In this document: positions 1-6,259 of the stretch, piece by piece
Numbering within the stretch: position 1 is the stretch's first letter
Layout of the letters: the number at the start of each line of letters is the position of its first letter
DNA from: Hyphomicrobiaceae bacterium
GTDB lineage: Bacteria; Pseudomonadota; Alphaproteobacteria; Rhizobiales; Hyphomicrobiaceae
Reading direction: 5' to 3'
Length of the DNA stretch: 11,105 bases
Assembly (NCBI GenBank): GCA_017353825.1
Contig: JAFMSC010000077.1
Span: 1-11,105, forward strand
The notes under the pieces: model-generated
The model's database searches: none
Seen by the model: the letters and a program-made list of their open reading frames with translations, nothing else
What the model was told of the DNA's origin: nothing
Program-made: the position numbers and the translations under genes

Positions 1-86
1 TCGCGATGACCAGAACACGGAGACGAACGACCAACGGGCCTTCGCCAATAATCATTTGACGGACGAATCCCGGCAGGTCAGCGGAT

Positions 87-158
87 CTAAGCTCTAAAGT
101 GCTTGAGCTTGTTGGAGCAGCGCTCGATGCGATTGCGCTCACGACAGAGCCATGGCTC
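87..158 (-). pseudogene. IS5-family transposase C-terminal scrap
   Basis: Read on the minus strand, this short frame gives a peptide containing CRERNRIERCSNKLKHFR, followed by Ala and a stop. The pattern R-x-R-N-x-I-E-R-x-x-N-x-L-K-H-F-R is the conserved tail of IS5-family DDE transposases (the block with the final catalytic Glu, normally followed by ...ATRYDK). Only about 20 residues remain: the usual ATRYDK continuation is replaced by a stop, and upstream in the same frame nothing resembles the rest of a transposase. It is therefore a dead fragment, not a gene. The identification rests on motif memory over a very short stretch; no terminal inverted repeats or target duplication were found. 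Confidence 0.45.
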
Positions 159-419
159 CGAACGACTGGTGGTGCCGTCCGATGATGAGGAGATCGTCTT
201 CGTCAAAGACCTCTTCGCCGATATCAGGCGGGCGCATGGTGATGAGGTCGCCCTGTCTCCACGACTTCGCTAGGGGATGCAGATGTAGGCCGGTGCCGCT
301 CGACAGAAGTGCACGGTCCTGCCGCTGCAGGTGCCGTGTTCGTCGTTCATGCCTTTCGCTTGCTTCCTCGCTGCATGCATGGCGAGCGCCACCTTGGAGA
401 CTTGCCGCGTGTAAAGGTG
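139..419 (-). other. Unassigned stretch with one coding-like minus-strand frame
   Basis: Between the IS5 scrap and the stop of the zinc-motif gene, the minus strand is open in one frame and ends at 139. Its last 50 or so codons have GC-rich third positions and a protein-like composition (GDLITMRPPDIGEEV, then FDEDDLLIIGRHHQSF). This could be the C-terminal end of a broken gene; the 'GDLIT...ViGR' flavour recalls phage tail proteins, but that is only an impression. The upstream part of the frame is Arg/Ser-rich and not convincing, and no start with a ribosome-binding site is visible. I do not recognise the product. Confidence 0.22.
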
Positions 420-1301
420 CTAGTCCAGTTCCCCGCCCCGCCCACACCATTCCAGACGCTTTGCTTCGCTAAACCAATCCTGGAACTTGCGATCGAAGTA
501 GAGAATTTCGGCGGTCAGATTTTGAAGCTGTGCCTCCTGCAGGGCGACGAGGAACCCCAGCAAGGTCGGATAGCGTTCGTCCGTTGATTCCACGGCGAAC
601 AGGTCGTCCATTTCCATGAGGGCGAGATAGCGTAGGGCCAGCTTGTAGTTCTCAAGGCAGACCTCGGGCTCCACGGCCTTGTCATGCCCGGCATACGTGG
701 TCGGTTTCAGCCAATACAGCACGGGCATGAAAGCCCCATCCTGGATTGCCTTGAGTTCGTCCCGAAGATTCGTTCGCCTGTTCTCCAACCACGCCTGATA
801 ATACGGGATGCGCGCGTTGGACTCCTCAAACGGCGGCTGCTCCGAGCCGTAGCAGGTATGATGGATATAGCCATTTCCAGGCCGCGCATATCCATGATGG
901 GCGATCTTGCCTGACTTGGAACGTATCCACCGCCCGCAGATTTGGCAGGTCTGACGTCTCCCAGGGTCATAGGCCGCCCGCCGCTTCGCCTCCCGCGCGG
1001 CATCCCGTCCTTGAGCCTTGGCAAACCCCGCGTGGTGCTTGGCCTTCGCCTTTGCCACGGTCTTTGGATCGTCGTCCTTCAGGAAGCGTTCAACCGCCTG
1101 CCCGTCATAGAACAGGTGGATGGATTCGTAATAGGGCGTTTTCTCCCTCCGCAGCTCATACTTGGATTCATCAGGAACGAACTTGGCCATCCATGCCGCA
1201 AATTGCGCCTGCTTGGCCGCCTTCTTGGAAGCCCCCTCTTCCTTGCGGCGCATGTCCTCCAAGGCATCAATCTTGACGACTTCCTTGACCTCAAAGTTCA
1301 T
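420..1301 (-). CDS. Phage/plasmid-type hypothetical protein with a CxxC...HH...HHxC zinc-binding motif
   Basis: The product is 293 residues. The ATG at 1299-1301 is preferred over one two codons upstream because GGAG lies about 7 bases before it; the frame is open further upstream but that extension is Arg-rich and unlike a real N-terminus. Residues 10-110 are charged, Lys/Ala/Arg-rich and probably helical. Residues 119-151 form a probable zinc-binding knuckle: C119-x2-C122, H135-H136-G-Y, R-P-G-x-G, then H147-H148-T-C150. The same CQxCxR...AHHGYxRPGxGW/Y...xCxG arrangement is, from memory, typical of uncharacterised proteins of prophages and plasmids in Alphaproteobacteria and Pseudomonas. 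The C-terminal half (160-293) is acidic, with Trp/Tyr-rich helices and no domain that I recognise. The gene stands alone among IS fragments, which fits a prophage or plasmid remnant. Function unknown; nucleic-acid binding is possible. Confidence 0.8.
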   Translation of the reverse strand: MNFEVKEVVKIDALEDMRRKEEGASKKAAKQAQFAAWMAKFVPDESKYELRREKTPYYESIHLFYDGQAVERFLKDDDPKTVAKAKAKHHAGFAKAQGRDAAREAKRRAAYDPGRRQTCQICGRWIRSKSGKIAHHGYARPGNGYIHHTCYGSEQPPFEESNARIPYYQAWLENRRTNLRDELKAIQDGAFMPVLYWLKPTTYAGHDKAVEPEVCLENYKLALRYLALMEMDDLFAVESTDERYPTLLGFLVALQEAQLQNLTAEILYFDRKFQDWFSEAKRLEWCGRGGELD

Positions 1302-1323
1302 GGGCATTCTCCACTGCGCAGGC

Positions 1324-1354
1324 GAGCCGTCTCTCCAAGGCGGCTCCTTTTTTT
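1324..1354 (+). terminator. Hairpin with T-run, intrinsic-terminator-like on the plus strand
   Basis: GAGCCG (1324-1329) pairs perfectly with CGGCTC (1341-1346) across an 11-base loop and is followed, after one C, by seven T residues (1348-1354). On the plus strand this is a textbook intrinsic terminator shape. It sits 23 bases upstream of the minus-strand gene's start codon, so no plus-strand gene obviously needs it. It could block antisense transcripts, or be left from a lost neighbour. On the minus strand the same stem would lie in the gene's mRNA leader. Confidence 0.42.
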
Positions 1355-2114
1355 GAAACACGGAGTATCTATGATTCTCCTGTGATATTTCCACCCGTCG
1401 AGCTTCCCGTCCAAGGCGGCACGGTCTTTGCGCAAGGCGACAGGGGTGCTGTCTCCTCGATGTCCTTAGGCAGGAGAACAGCGCCTCCTGCCAAGCGCCG
1501 TCTCCCACACGGATTCACACGGATGACGTCCACCGCCTCCGTCCTGGACGATGCAAGCGTTGGCCGATTGGAGCAATTGGGTGTACACGGTGTATGGTTG
1601 GGGCTTGGTATGGGAGGGGACACGCTTCCATAGGGAGGACGGGAGACGCCCGGCCCCTTAGCCGTTGACTTCCAATGCTTTCTCCTGTTTCGAGCGGGCG
1701 CCACAGGTCGGATAAGATGTCGCCTCGACTCTGGAACATCAACGCAGCACCTGGGGCGGCAACCCCTGAATCGGTACGACACGACCACATCGGCATCACT
1801 GGGGATCGGCCGTGTCGGTCAGCATCAATCTTTGGATGGCAAGCCTTGGCGTCGGTTACTGTCCTCTCTGCCGCCATCGGATCGAATTGCAACGTGATGG
1901 CCAAGCTCGTGGGAGCGCGGCTCGCTTCCAGTTGATCGGCTCGAAGAATACTCGCGGGCGGGCGTGTGCGGATGAGGTTCCCGGCCTCGTCTCAAGAGGC
2001 CTCCCGCCTGTGCGGATGTCCACGCCCGTTACGCGGCTAAGCTCTCCTGGACCTGGCGCAGACTGAGACTCGTATCGATCGGAGGAGGTGCGATGGCGAT
2101 GCCTGCTTGCAGGC
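1355..2114. other. Gene-poor stretch between the zinc-motif gene and the IS481 stub
   Basis: Open frames exist here on both strands but none has a ribosome-binding site, a consistent codon bias or a recognisable product; they overlap each other antiparallel and are Pro/Arg/Ser-rich. The plus strand has one frame with a CPLC-like pair, but it is short and lacks partner ligands. On the minus strand, the DNA following the IS481 stub is broken into several frames, as expected of decayed mobile DNA. The one clear structure is the nested inverted repeat at 1953-2035, listed separately. An 11-base direct repeat, TCCAAGGCGGC, occurs at about 1334 and about 1412. Confidence 0.4.
1953..2035. repeat. 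Nested inverted repeat (palindromic element)
   Basis: Three sets of complementary arms nest inside each other. CGCG (1953-1956) faces CGCG (2032-2035). CGGGCGTG (1959-1966) faces CACGCCCG (2021-2028). GGCCTC (1983-1988) faces GAGGCC (1996-2001) across a 7-base loop. Between the arms a 9-base direct repeat, GTGCGGATG, occurs at 1966-1974 and 2010-2018. A single strand could fold into a long imperfect stem. No gene overlaps convincingly. It could be a small palindromic mobile element, an IS end, or a remnant binding region; which of these is not decidable here. Confidence 0.5.
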
Positions 2115-2339
2115 CTAGCTTTGCTCCACGTTGAACGCGTCGCATGGTGTTCCAGCTTGCGGGCAGCTATGTCCGCGATCTTGCTGTGCAGCAGGCTGAC
2201 GGTGCCAGCAGGGCTCATGGAGAGCTTCTGCCGAGCGAGGTTGCAACGCCTCCGTCTTCCTCAGCCCGTGCTCCACAACGAAGCGAACCATCTCCTCTCG
2301 ACCTTTGGGCGTGAGGCGAGCATTGTTGTGGGTGTTCAT
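2115..2339 (-). pseudogene. IS481-type transposase, N-terminal stub
   Basis: From an ATG at 2337-2339 the minus strand encodes MNTHNNARLTPKGREEMVR followed by FVVEHGLRKTEA. This closely resembles the start of IS481-family transposases as I remember them (MNTHKNARLTPKGREEMVRxVVE-G-S-AAAA), the beginning of their helix-turn-helix. After about 30 residues the resemblance stops: the expected TPKTVxKWVxRF and DRSSRPH blocks are missing and the frame ends at 2115 with an unrelated Gln/Cys-rich tail. No DDE domain follows in any minus-strand frame down to 1515. It is a decayed or truncated insertion sequence. DNA to the right (2340-2571) shows only small hairpins, for example GGTGCT (2427-2432) facing AGCACC (2443-2448); clear terminal inverted repeats were not found. 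Confidence 0.6.
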
Positions 2340-2589
2340 TCGGTCCCCCGGCGAATCACTGACGTTTGGTGACATCAGCGTTCCCGGTTAGGACCGAATG
2401 GATAACCTCCTGAAGGTTCACAGCTAGGTGCTCGCCTGAGCCAGCACCGCGGTGCAATGGCCGGGGCTTTGGGGGCTGCGCGTTGTAAGGCGGACCGTGA
2501 AACGGCCCACAGAGTAGAACGACAGATAACTGTGGAGGAATCCAGGATAGCTTGCCGAATCGACCCCGTTTGTGGTGTCTGCTCGGCCT

Positions 2590-2871
2590 ATGCTCTATCT
2601 GCTCAACATCGCGCTGACGGCGCTACCTTACCTCGCGTTCGGCTGGCTACTGGCACGTGATCCATCGTTCGACAGCATGCTAGGCCCACAAGGAACCAAG
2701 CAAGATTCCATAATCGCCGCGTTCACCTGGGGTGGCGGCTTCATAACCCTGTTCCTGGTGGGCGCCGCGTTCACAGCGATCATCTTGCTGATCGGCGCTT
2801 CCGGCTGGGGCGTCTTGCTCGGCATCGCCGGAGGCTTGGCCATCGCCGGGTTCGGCCAGGGACGGCTCTAG
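2590..2871 (+). CDS. Small hypothetical membrane protein
   Basis: This is a 93-residue frame from ATG 2590; paired GTG codons at 2572 and 2575 are alternative starts giving six or five more residues. Residues 1-22 (LYLLNIALTALPYLAFGWLLA) form one hydrophobic helix, a polar linker contains DPSFDSML and KQDS, and residues about 49-88 are a long Gly/Ala/Ile/Leu-rich stretch that could make one or two further helices. The codons have GC-rich third positions, which supports coding. Against it, no ribosome-binding site precedes any of the starts (a GGAGG at about 2534 is too far away) and nothing around it suggests a role. It may be a real small gene, or the end of a broken one. No function assigned. 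Confidence 0.42.
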   Translation: MLYLLNIALTALPYLAFGWLLARDPSFDSMLGPQGTKQDSIIAAFTWGGGFITLFLVGAAFTAIILLIGASGWGVLLGIAGGLAIAGFGQGRL

Positions 2872-3316
2872 GCGGAGATCGGGGGAAATCGGACTATTTG
2901 CCCTCGCCTCGCCGCCTCCCAACCCCCTCCGCGCCCCGTCGCCCTCTGGGTTCCCCTTCTGCGCTCCATTAGGCGCCCGCTCAGTGCCCTTTCGGGGGCA
3001 GCCGAGGTCATGGTGGGCGATCAAGGCGGCGGCCGGCGGGCTGATAGGGGTGTGGGGGTGAATTTGCGGGACGACGAGGCCGGGACGCGCCTGCGCCTCA
3101 ACGCGGGCCGCCGCCATCAGGCATGTCGTGTTCGACGGCACGAACATCAAAGCGAACGCGTCCAAGCGAGCCACGTGCGCAGGAAGATAACGGGGCGGAG
3201 CTGGAGGCGGACGTGGACCGTGGTCGGCTGCCGCGGAGGTTCGCCACCGCGCCGTAAGCCCTCACGCGGCCCCCTTCCCACATGAGCGAGTTCCGTCGGC
3301 TCCGGCCCCTGAACTA
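2872..3316. other. Intergenic stretch, no gene recognised
   Basis: GC-rich DNA between the small membrane frame and the transporter promoter. Long open frames on the minus strand here are Pro/Ala/Arg-rich and have no ribosome-binding site; they look like by-products of high GC. A small hairpin is present: TGCCC (2985-2989) facing GGGCA (2996-3000). I see nothing else that I can name. Confidence 0.4.
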
Positions 3317-3356
3317 GCGCCCAATCGGGACGCAGGGCGCACAGCGGTTGAGCTGT
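3317..3356 (+). promoter_or_regulatory. Two dyads upstream of the transporter promoter, possible regulator sites
   Basis: GCGCCC (3317-3322) is a perfect inverted match to GGGCGC (3335-3340). Immediately after it, ACAGC (3341-3345) faces GCTGT (3352-3356) across six bases. The second dyad ends 13 bases before the candidate -35 box, a usual place for an activator or repressor site. No regulator gene lies in the window, so this is positional inference only. Confidence 0.25.
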
Positions 3357-3369
3357 TGGGAGGTCGTCG

Positions 3370-3398
3370 TTGAGGCGCCCAACGGCATGCACTAGTAT
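3370..3398 (+). promoter_or_regulatory. Candidate sigma70-type promoter of the transporter operon
   Basis: TTGAGG (3370-3375) and TAGTAT (3393-3398) each match the -35 and -10 consensus at four of six positions and are separated by exactly 17 bases. Transcription would begin near 3405, giving a leader of about 40 bases. The leader contains a small hairpin, TGCGC (3407-3411) with GCGCA (3417-3421), directly before the Shine-Dalgarno GAGGGGAGGA (3425-3434) of the binding-protein gene. Confidence 0.45.
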
Positions 3399-3443
3399 CC
3401 CTTAGCTGCGCTTGCGGCGCACAGCGAGGGGAGGATCGCGCTC

Positions 3444-5027
3444 ATGCGGTTGATCAGGGCGATCGCCGTTGCAACGGCACTCGGCGTGGCGACCCTCCTT
3501 TCGCCTCTGGGCGCTGCGGAGATCAAGGTGGGACTGGCCGCTCCGCCAAGCAGCATCGACCCGCACTTCCACAACCTAGCGCCCAACAACTCGCTTCTGA
3601 GCAATATCTTTGACCGGCTTGTGCATCAGGATCCGAACCAGGCGCTGATCCCGGGCCTCGCCGAGAGCTGGAAGGCCGTCAACGACACGACCTGGGAGTT
3701 CAAGCTGAGGAAGGGCGTCAGGTTCCACGACGGCTCGCCCTTCACCGCCGCCGACGTGCTGTGCACCTTCAAGCGGGCGCCCAACGTGCCCAACTCGCCG
3801 TCGAACTTCGGCCTCTACCTGAAGGGCAAGACGGTGGAGAAAGTCGACGACTATACCGTACTTGTCAAGACCACCGGCCCGCAGCCACTGCTGCCCAACG
3901 ACCTCTCGACGATCTACATCGTCTCCAAGTCGGCCGGCTGCGAGGCCAAGACGGAGGACTACAATACCGGCAAGGCCGCCGTCGGCACGGGCCCCTTCAA
4001 GTTTGCCGAGTACGTGCCCGGCGACCGCATCGTCATGACCGCCAACGACGACTATTGGGGTGGCAAGGCAGCCTGGGACAAGGTCACCTTCAGGCCGATC
4101 ACGTCGGCGCCGGCGCGCGTGGCGGCGATCCTGGCCGGCGATGTGGACCTGATCGAGGACGTGCCCACGGCCGACATCGCCAAACTCTCCAAGGACCCCA
4201 GGGTGAGCCTCTTCCAGACCGTGTCCAACCGCGTGATCTACTTTCACCTGGACCAGTTCCGCGAGATCTCGCCCTTCATCACCGCTAAGGACGGCAGCGC
4301 CATCAAGAACCCGCTGCGCGATCGGCGGGTACGGCTCGCCATCTCCAAGTCTATCAACCGCGACGCCATCGTCGAGCGGGTGATGGAGGGTTCCGCTGTC
4401 CCCGCAGGGCAGCTGCTGGCCGACAAGTTCTTCGGCACCTCGAAGAACCTGAAGCCCGAGAGGTACGACGTAGAAGGCGCCAAGAAGTTGATGAAGGAGG
4501 CGGGCTACGAGGGCGGCTTCAAGATGACGATCCACAGCCCCAATGGCCGCTACACTAACGACGCCAAGATCGCCGAGGTGGTGGCACAGATGCTCACACG
4601 CATCGGCATCGAGACCAGCGTGGAGACGCTGCCACCCGCCGTGTTCTTCCGCCGCGCCTCCGCGGGCGGGCCGGACAATACGCCTGAGTTCAGCTTCATC
4701 CTGGTAGGTTGGGGGTCGGGCACCGGCGAGGCCTCCTCGCCGCTGCGCTCACTGATCTACACGGTCGATCCCAGCAGGGGCACCGGTGCGGCCAACCGCG
4801 GGCGCTACTCCAACCCGGAGGTGGACAAGCTGGTCGACGCGGCGCTCGCGAGCGTGGACGATGAGAAGCGGGCGGGTCTGCTTGCCAAGGCCACGGAAGT
4901 GGCGATCGGCGACCTCGGCATCATCCCGAGCCACTACCAGATCAACGTCTGGGCGACGCGCAGGGGCCTGAAGATCGTGCCGCGAACGGACGAGTTTACC
5001 GTCGTTATGAGCGTTGCGCCGCAGTAG
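3444..5027 (+). CDS. ABC transporter periplasmic substrate-binding protein, SBP_bac_5 (Dpp/Opp/Gsi) family
   Basis: The product is 527 residues, the usual size for family 5 solute-binding proteins that deliver peptides, glutathione or related compounds to a DppBCDF-type importer. Residues 1-25 form a Sec signal peptide (Arg at 2 and 5, Ala/Leu/Val core, G-A-A before Glu26), with no lipobox Cys, so it should be a soluble periplasmic protein. Family marks are SSIDPHFHN near the mature N-terminus, LIPGLAESWK...W.FKLRKGVRFHDGSPFTAADV (68-105), GTGPFKF...Y.PGDRIVM...DDYWGG (181-207), and a C-terminal RYSNPEVDKLVDAAL block. The mature protein has Cys107 and Cys166, which might form a disulphide. 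The ATG is fixed by a strong GAGGGGAGGA 9 bases upstream. It heads the transporter operon and is separated from the permeases by a hairpin-rich gap, as is common where the binding protein is made in excess. The ligand cannot be read from the sequence; a peptide or N-acyl amino acid is likely given the M20 enzyme downstream. Confidence 0.95.
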   Translation: MRLIRAIAVATALGVATLLSPLGAAEIKVGLAAPPSSIDPHFHNLAPNNSLLSNIFDRLVHQDPNQALIPGLAESWKAVNDTTWEFKLRKGVRFHDGSPFTAADVLCTFKRAPNVPNSPSNFGLYLKGKTVEKVDDYTVLVKTTGPQPLLPNDLSTIYIVSKSAGCEAKTEDYNTGKAAVGTGPFKFAEYVPGDRIVMTANDDYWGGKAAWDKVTFRPITSAPARVAAILAGDVDLIEDVPTADIAKLSKDPRVSLFQTVSNRVIYFHLDQFREISPFITAKDGSAIKNPLRDRRVRLAISKSINRDAIVERVMEGSAVPAGQLLADKFFGTSKNLKPERYDVEGAKKLMKEAGYEGGFKMTIHSPNGRYTNDAKIAEVVAQMLTRIGIETSVETLPPAVFFRRASAGGPDNTPEFSFILVGWGSGTGEASSPLRSLIYTVDPSRGTGAANRGRYSNPEVDKLVDAALASVDDEKRAGLLAKATEVAIGDLGIIPSHYQINVWATRRGLKIVPRTDEFTVVMSVAPQ

Positions 5028-5042
5028 GCAAAGTCCAATTCC

Positions 5043-5082
5043 CCCTCTCCATTCGAGCCGAGGTGGCGCGAACGGGAGAGGG
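5043..5082 (+). terminator. Stem-loop after the binding-protein gene, likely mRNA-stabilising or partial terminator
   Basis: CCCTCTCC-ATTCG (5043-5055) faces CGAAC-GGGAGAGGG (5069-5082), giving about 12 paired positions with one bulged base and a 13-base loop, 15 bases after the stop codon. No T-run follows, so it is not a full intrinsic terminator. Such hairpins between a binding-protein gene and its permeases commonly stabilise the upstream message or thin out read-through; here that is inference from position. Confidence 0.45.
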
Positions 5083-5188
5083 TTCGGGGCAGCCACAAGG
5101 GAACGCCCGCCGCCAGGAGCCTCAAGATGTGCGCGAGCTTCACGTTGGCTGCTGATGGGTCGGAACCTATGGCTGCCGCTCGCCCAAG

Positions 5189-5261
5189 CTCTCCCCCCGT
5201 CGCCTTCGGGATCGCTGCGGCGCTCTCAAGCTTGCGGTTGGCCGAAGGGAGGCGGGGAGAG
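5189..5261. repeat. Intergenic inverted repeat before the first permease gene
   Basis: CTCTCCCCCCGTCGCCTTCG (from 5189) is complementary, with a few mismatches, to CCGAAGGGAGGCGGGGAGAG (5242-5261), with about 30 bases between the arms. The CTCTCC/GGAGAG arms repeat the theme of the hairpin at 5043-5082. GC-rich palindromes of this kind are, from memory, scattered through rhizobial genomes. It ends about 20 bases before the permease start and would leave the weak GGGAGG site (5261-5266) beside or inside the stem, so it could damp translation of the permease. Confidence 0.42.
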
Positions 5262-5281
5262 GGAGGCGGGCCGCGCTTGCC

Positions 5282-6259
5282 ATGACCGCCTTCCTTATCA
5301 GACGCCTGATGCAAGCCGGCCTGGTGGTCGCGGTCATGTCCGTGATCGTCTTCTTCGGCATCAATGTCGTCGGCAATCCGGTGGATATCCTGGTAAGCCC
5401 GGAGGCGGACCAGGCCGAGCGCGCCCGCGTCATCCGCGAGTTCGGCCTCGACCGGCCGGTGTGGCAGCAGTACCTTCTGTTCCTCAATGGCATCGCCCAT
5501 GGCGACTTCGGCCGCTCCTTCGTGCACGGCGAGCCGGCGCTCAAACTGATCCTGGAGCGTATGCCGGCCACGGTGGAACTGGCGCTTGCCGCGCTTCTGA
5601 TGGCCATCGTCGTGGGTATCCCGGTCGGCATTTATGCGGGCATCACGCCCATGGGCCGTGCCTCGAAGGTCATCATGGCCGGGTCCATCCTGGGCTTCTC
5701 GCTACCCACCTTCTGGGTCGGGCTGATGCTAATCTTGGTCTTCGCCGTGCACCTGGGGTGGCTGCCCTCGACCGGGCGCGGCGCCACGGCGAGCGTCCTC
5801 GGCGTCTCCACGAGCATGGCGACCCTGGATGGGCTGGCACACCTTGTGCTGCCGGCGCTGAACCTGGCGCTCTTGAAGATCTCTTTGGTGGTGCGTCTCA
5901 CCTATGCCGGCGCCCGCGAGGCCAGCCAGCAGGACTACATCAAGTTCGCCCGCGCCAAGGGCCTGTCTGAGCGCCGCGTCGTCGGGATTCACCTCCTCAA
6001 GAACATCATGATCCCTGTCGTCACCGTGCTCGGGCTGGAGTTCGGCAACCTGCTTGCTTTTTCGGTCGTGACGGAGACCATCTTCGCCTGGCCCGGAATG
6101 GGCAAGCTGCTGATCGATTCGATCCTGCTGCTCGACCGCCCGGTGGTCGTTGCCTACCTCATCATCATCGTGCTCGCGTTCCTCATCATCAACTTCGTGG
6201 TGGACGCGCTCTACTCGGCGCTCGATCCGCGCGTGCGATTGAGGGACGCCGGCTCATGA
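5282..6259 (+). CDS. ABC transporter permease, DppB/OppB family
   Basis: The product is 325 residues, an inner-membrane pore subunit of a peptide-type importer (BPD_transp_1). An N-terminal helix (about 11-30) is followed by the periplasmic segment typical of DppB, with FGLDRPVWQQYLLFLNGIAHGDFGRSF (54-80). Five further helices lie near 96-120, 130-155, 185-205, 245-265 and 286-310. The cytoplasmic EAA loop is REASQQDYIKFARAKGLSE (212-230) with the conserved G227, followed by the RRVVGIHLLKN coupling region that contacts the ATPases. The C-terminal YSALDPRVR is a common DppB ending. The ATG has only a GGGAGG 15 bases upstream, so initiation may be weak or affected by the preceding inverted repeat. 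Its stop overlaps the next gene by ATGA. Confidence 0.95.
   Translation: MTAFLIRRLMQAGLVVAVMSVIVFFGINVVGNPVDILVSPEADQAERARVIREFGLDRPVWQQYLLFLNGIAHGDFGRSFVHGEPALKLILERMPATVELALAALLMAIVVGIPVGIYAGITPMGRASKVIMAGSILGFSLPTFWVGLMLILVFAVHLGWLPSTGRGATASVLGVSTSMATLDGLAHLVLPALNLALLKISLVVRLTYAGAREASQQDYIKFARAKGLSERRVVGIHLLKNIMIPVVTVLGLEFGNLLAFSVVTETIFAWPGMGKLLIDSILLLDRPVVVAYLIIIVLAFLIINFVVDALYSALDPRVRLRDAGS

Noticed and set aside
1302..1508. N-terminal extension of the zinc-motif gene to an ATG at 1508
   Set aside because: The added 69 residues are Arg/Gln/Pro-rich, cross the terminator-like hairpin and lack a ribosome-binding site; the ATG at 1301 is better placed.
1812..2066. Plus-strand frame with a CPLC pair, considered as a zinc ribbon or ISL3-type transposase start
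   Set aside because: Only one Cys pair, no second ligand pair, no ribosome-binding site, and the sequence after it does not follow any transposase pattern I could recall.
2680..3174. Minus-strand frame of 164 codons
   Set aside because: Pro/Ala/Gly-rich, overlaps the small membrane frame antiparallel, no ribosome-binding site and no recognisable domain.
3576..4535. Long minus-strand frame (319 codons) inside the binding-protein gene
   Set aside because: It is antiparallel to a clearly recognised SBP_bac_5 gene, is rich in Gly/Arg/His/Val, and has no ribosome-binding site; typical by-product of high-GC third positions.
4934..5527. Minus-strand frame spanning the gap between binding protein and permease
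   Set aside because: It overlaps two recognised plus-strand genes antiparallel and has no start signals; the gap itself is hairpin-rich and not coding.
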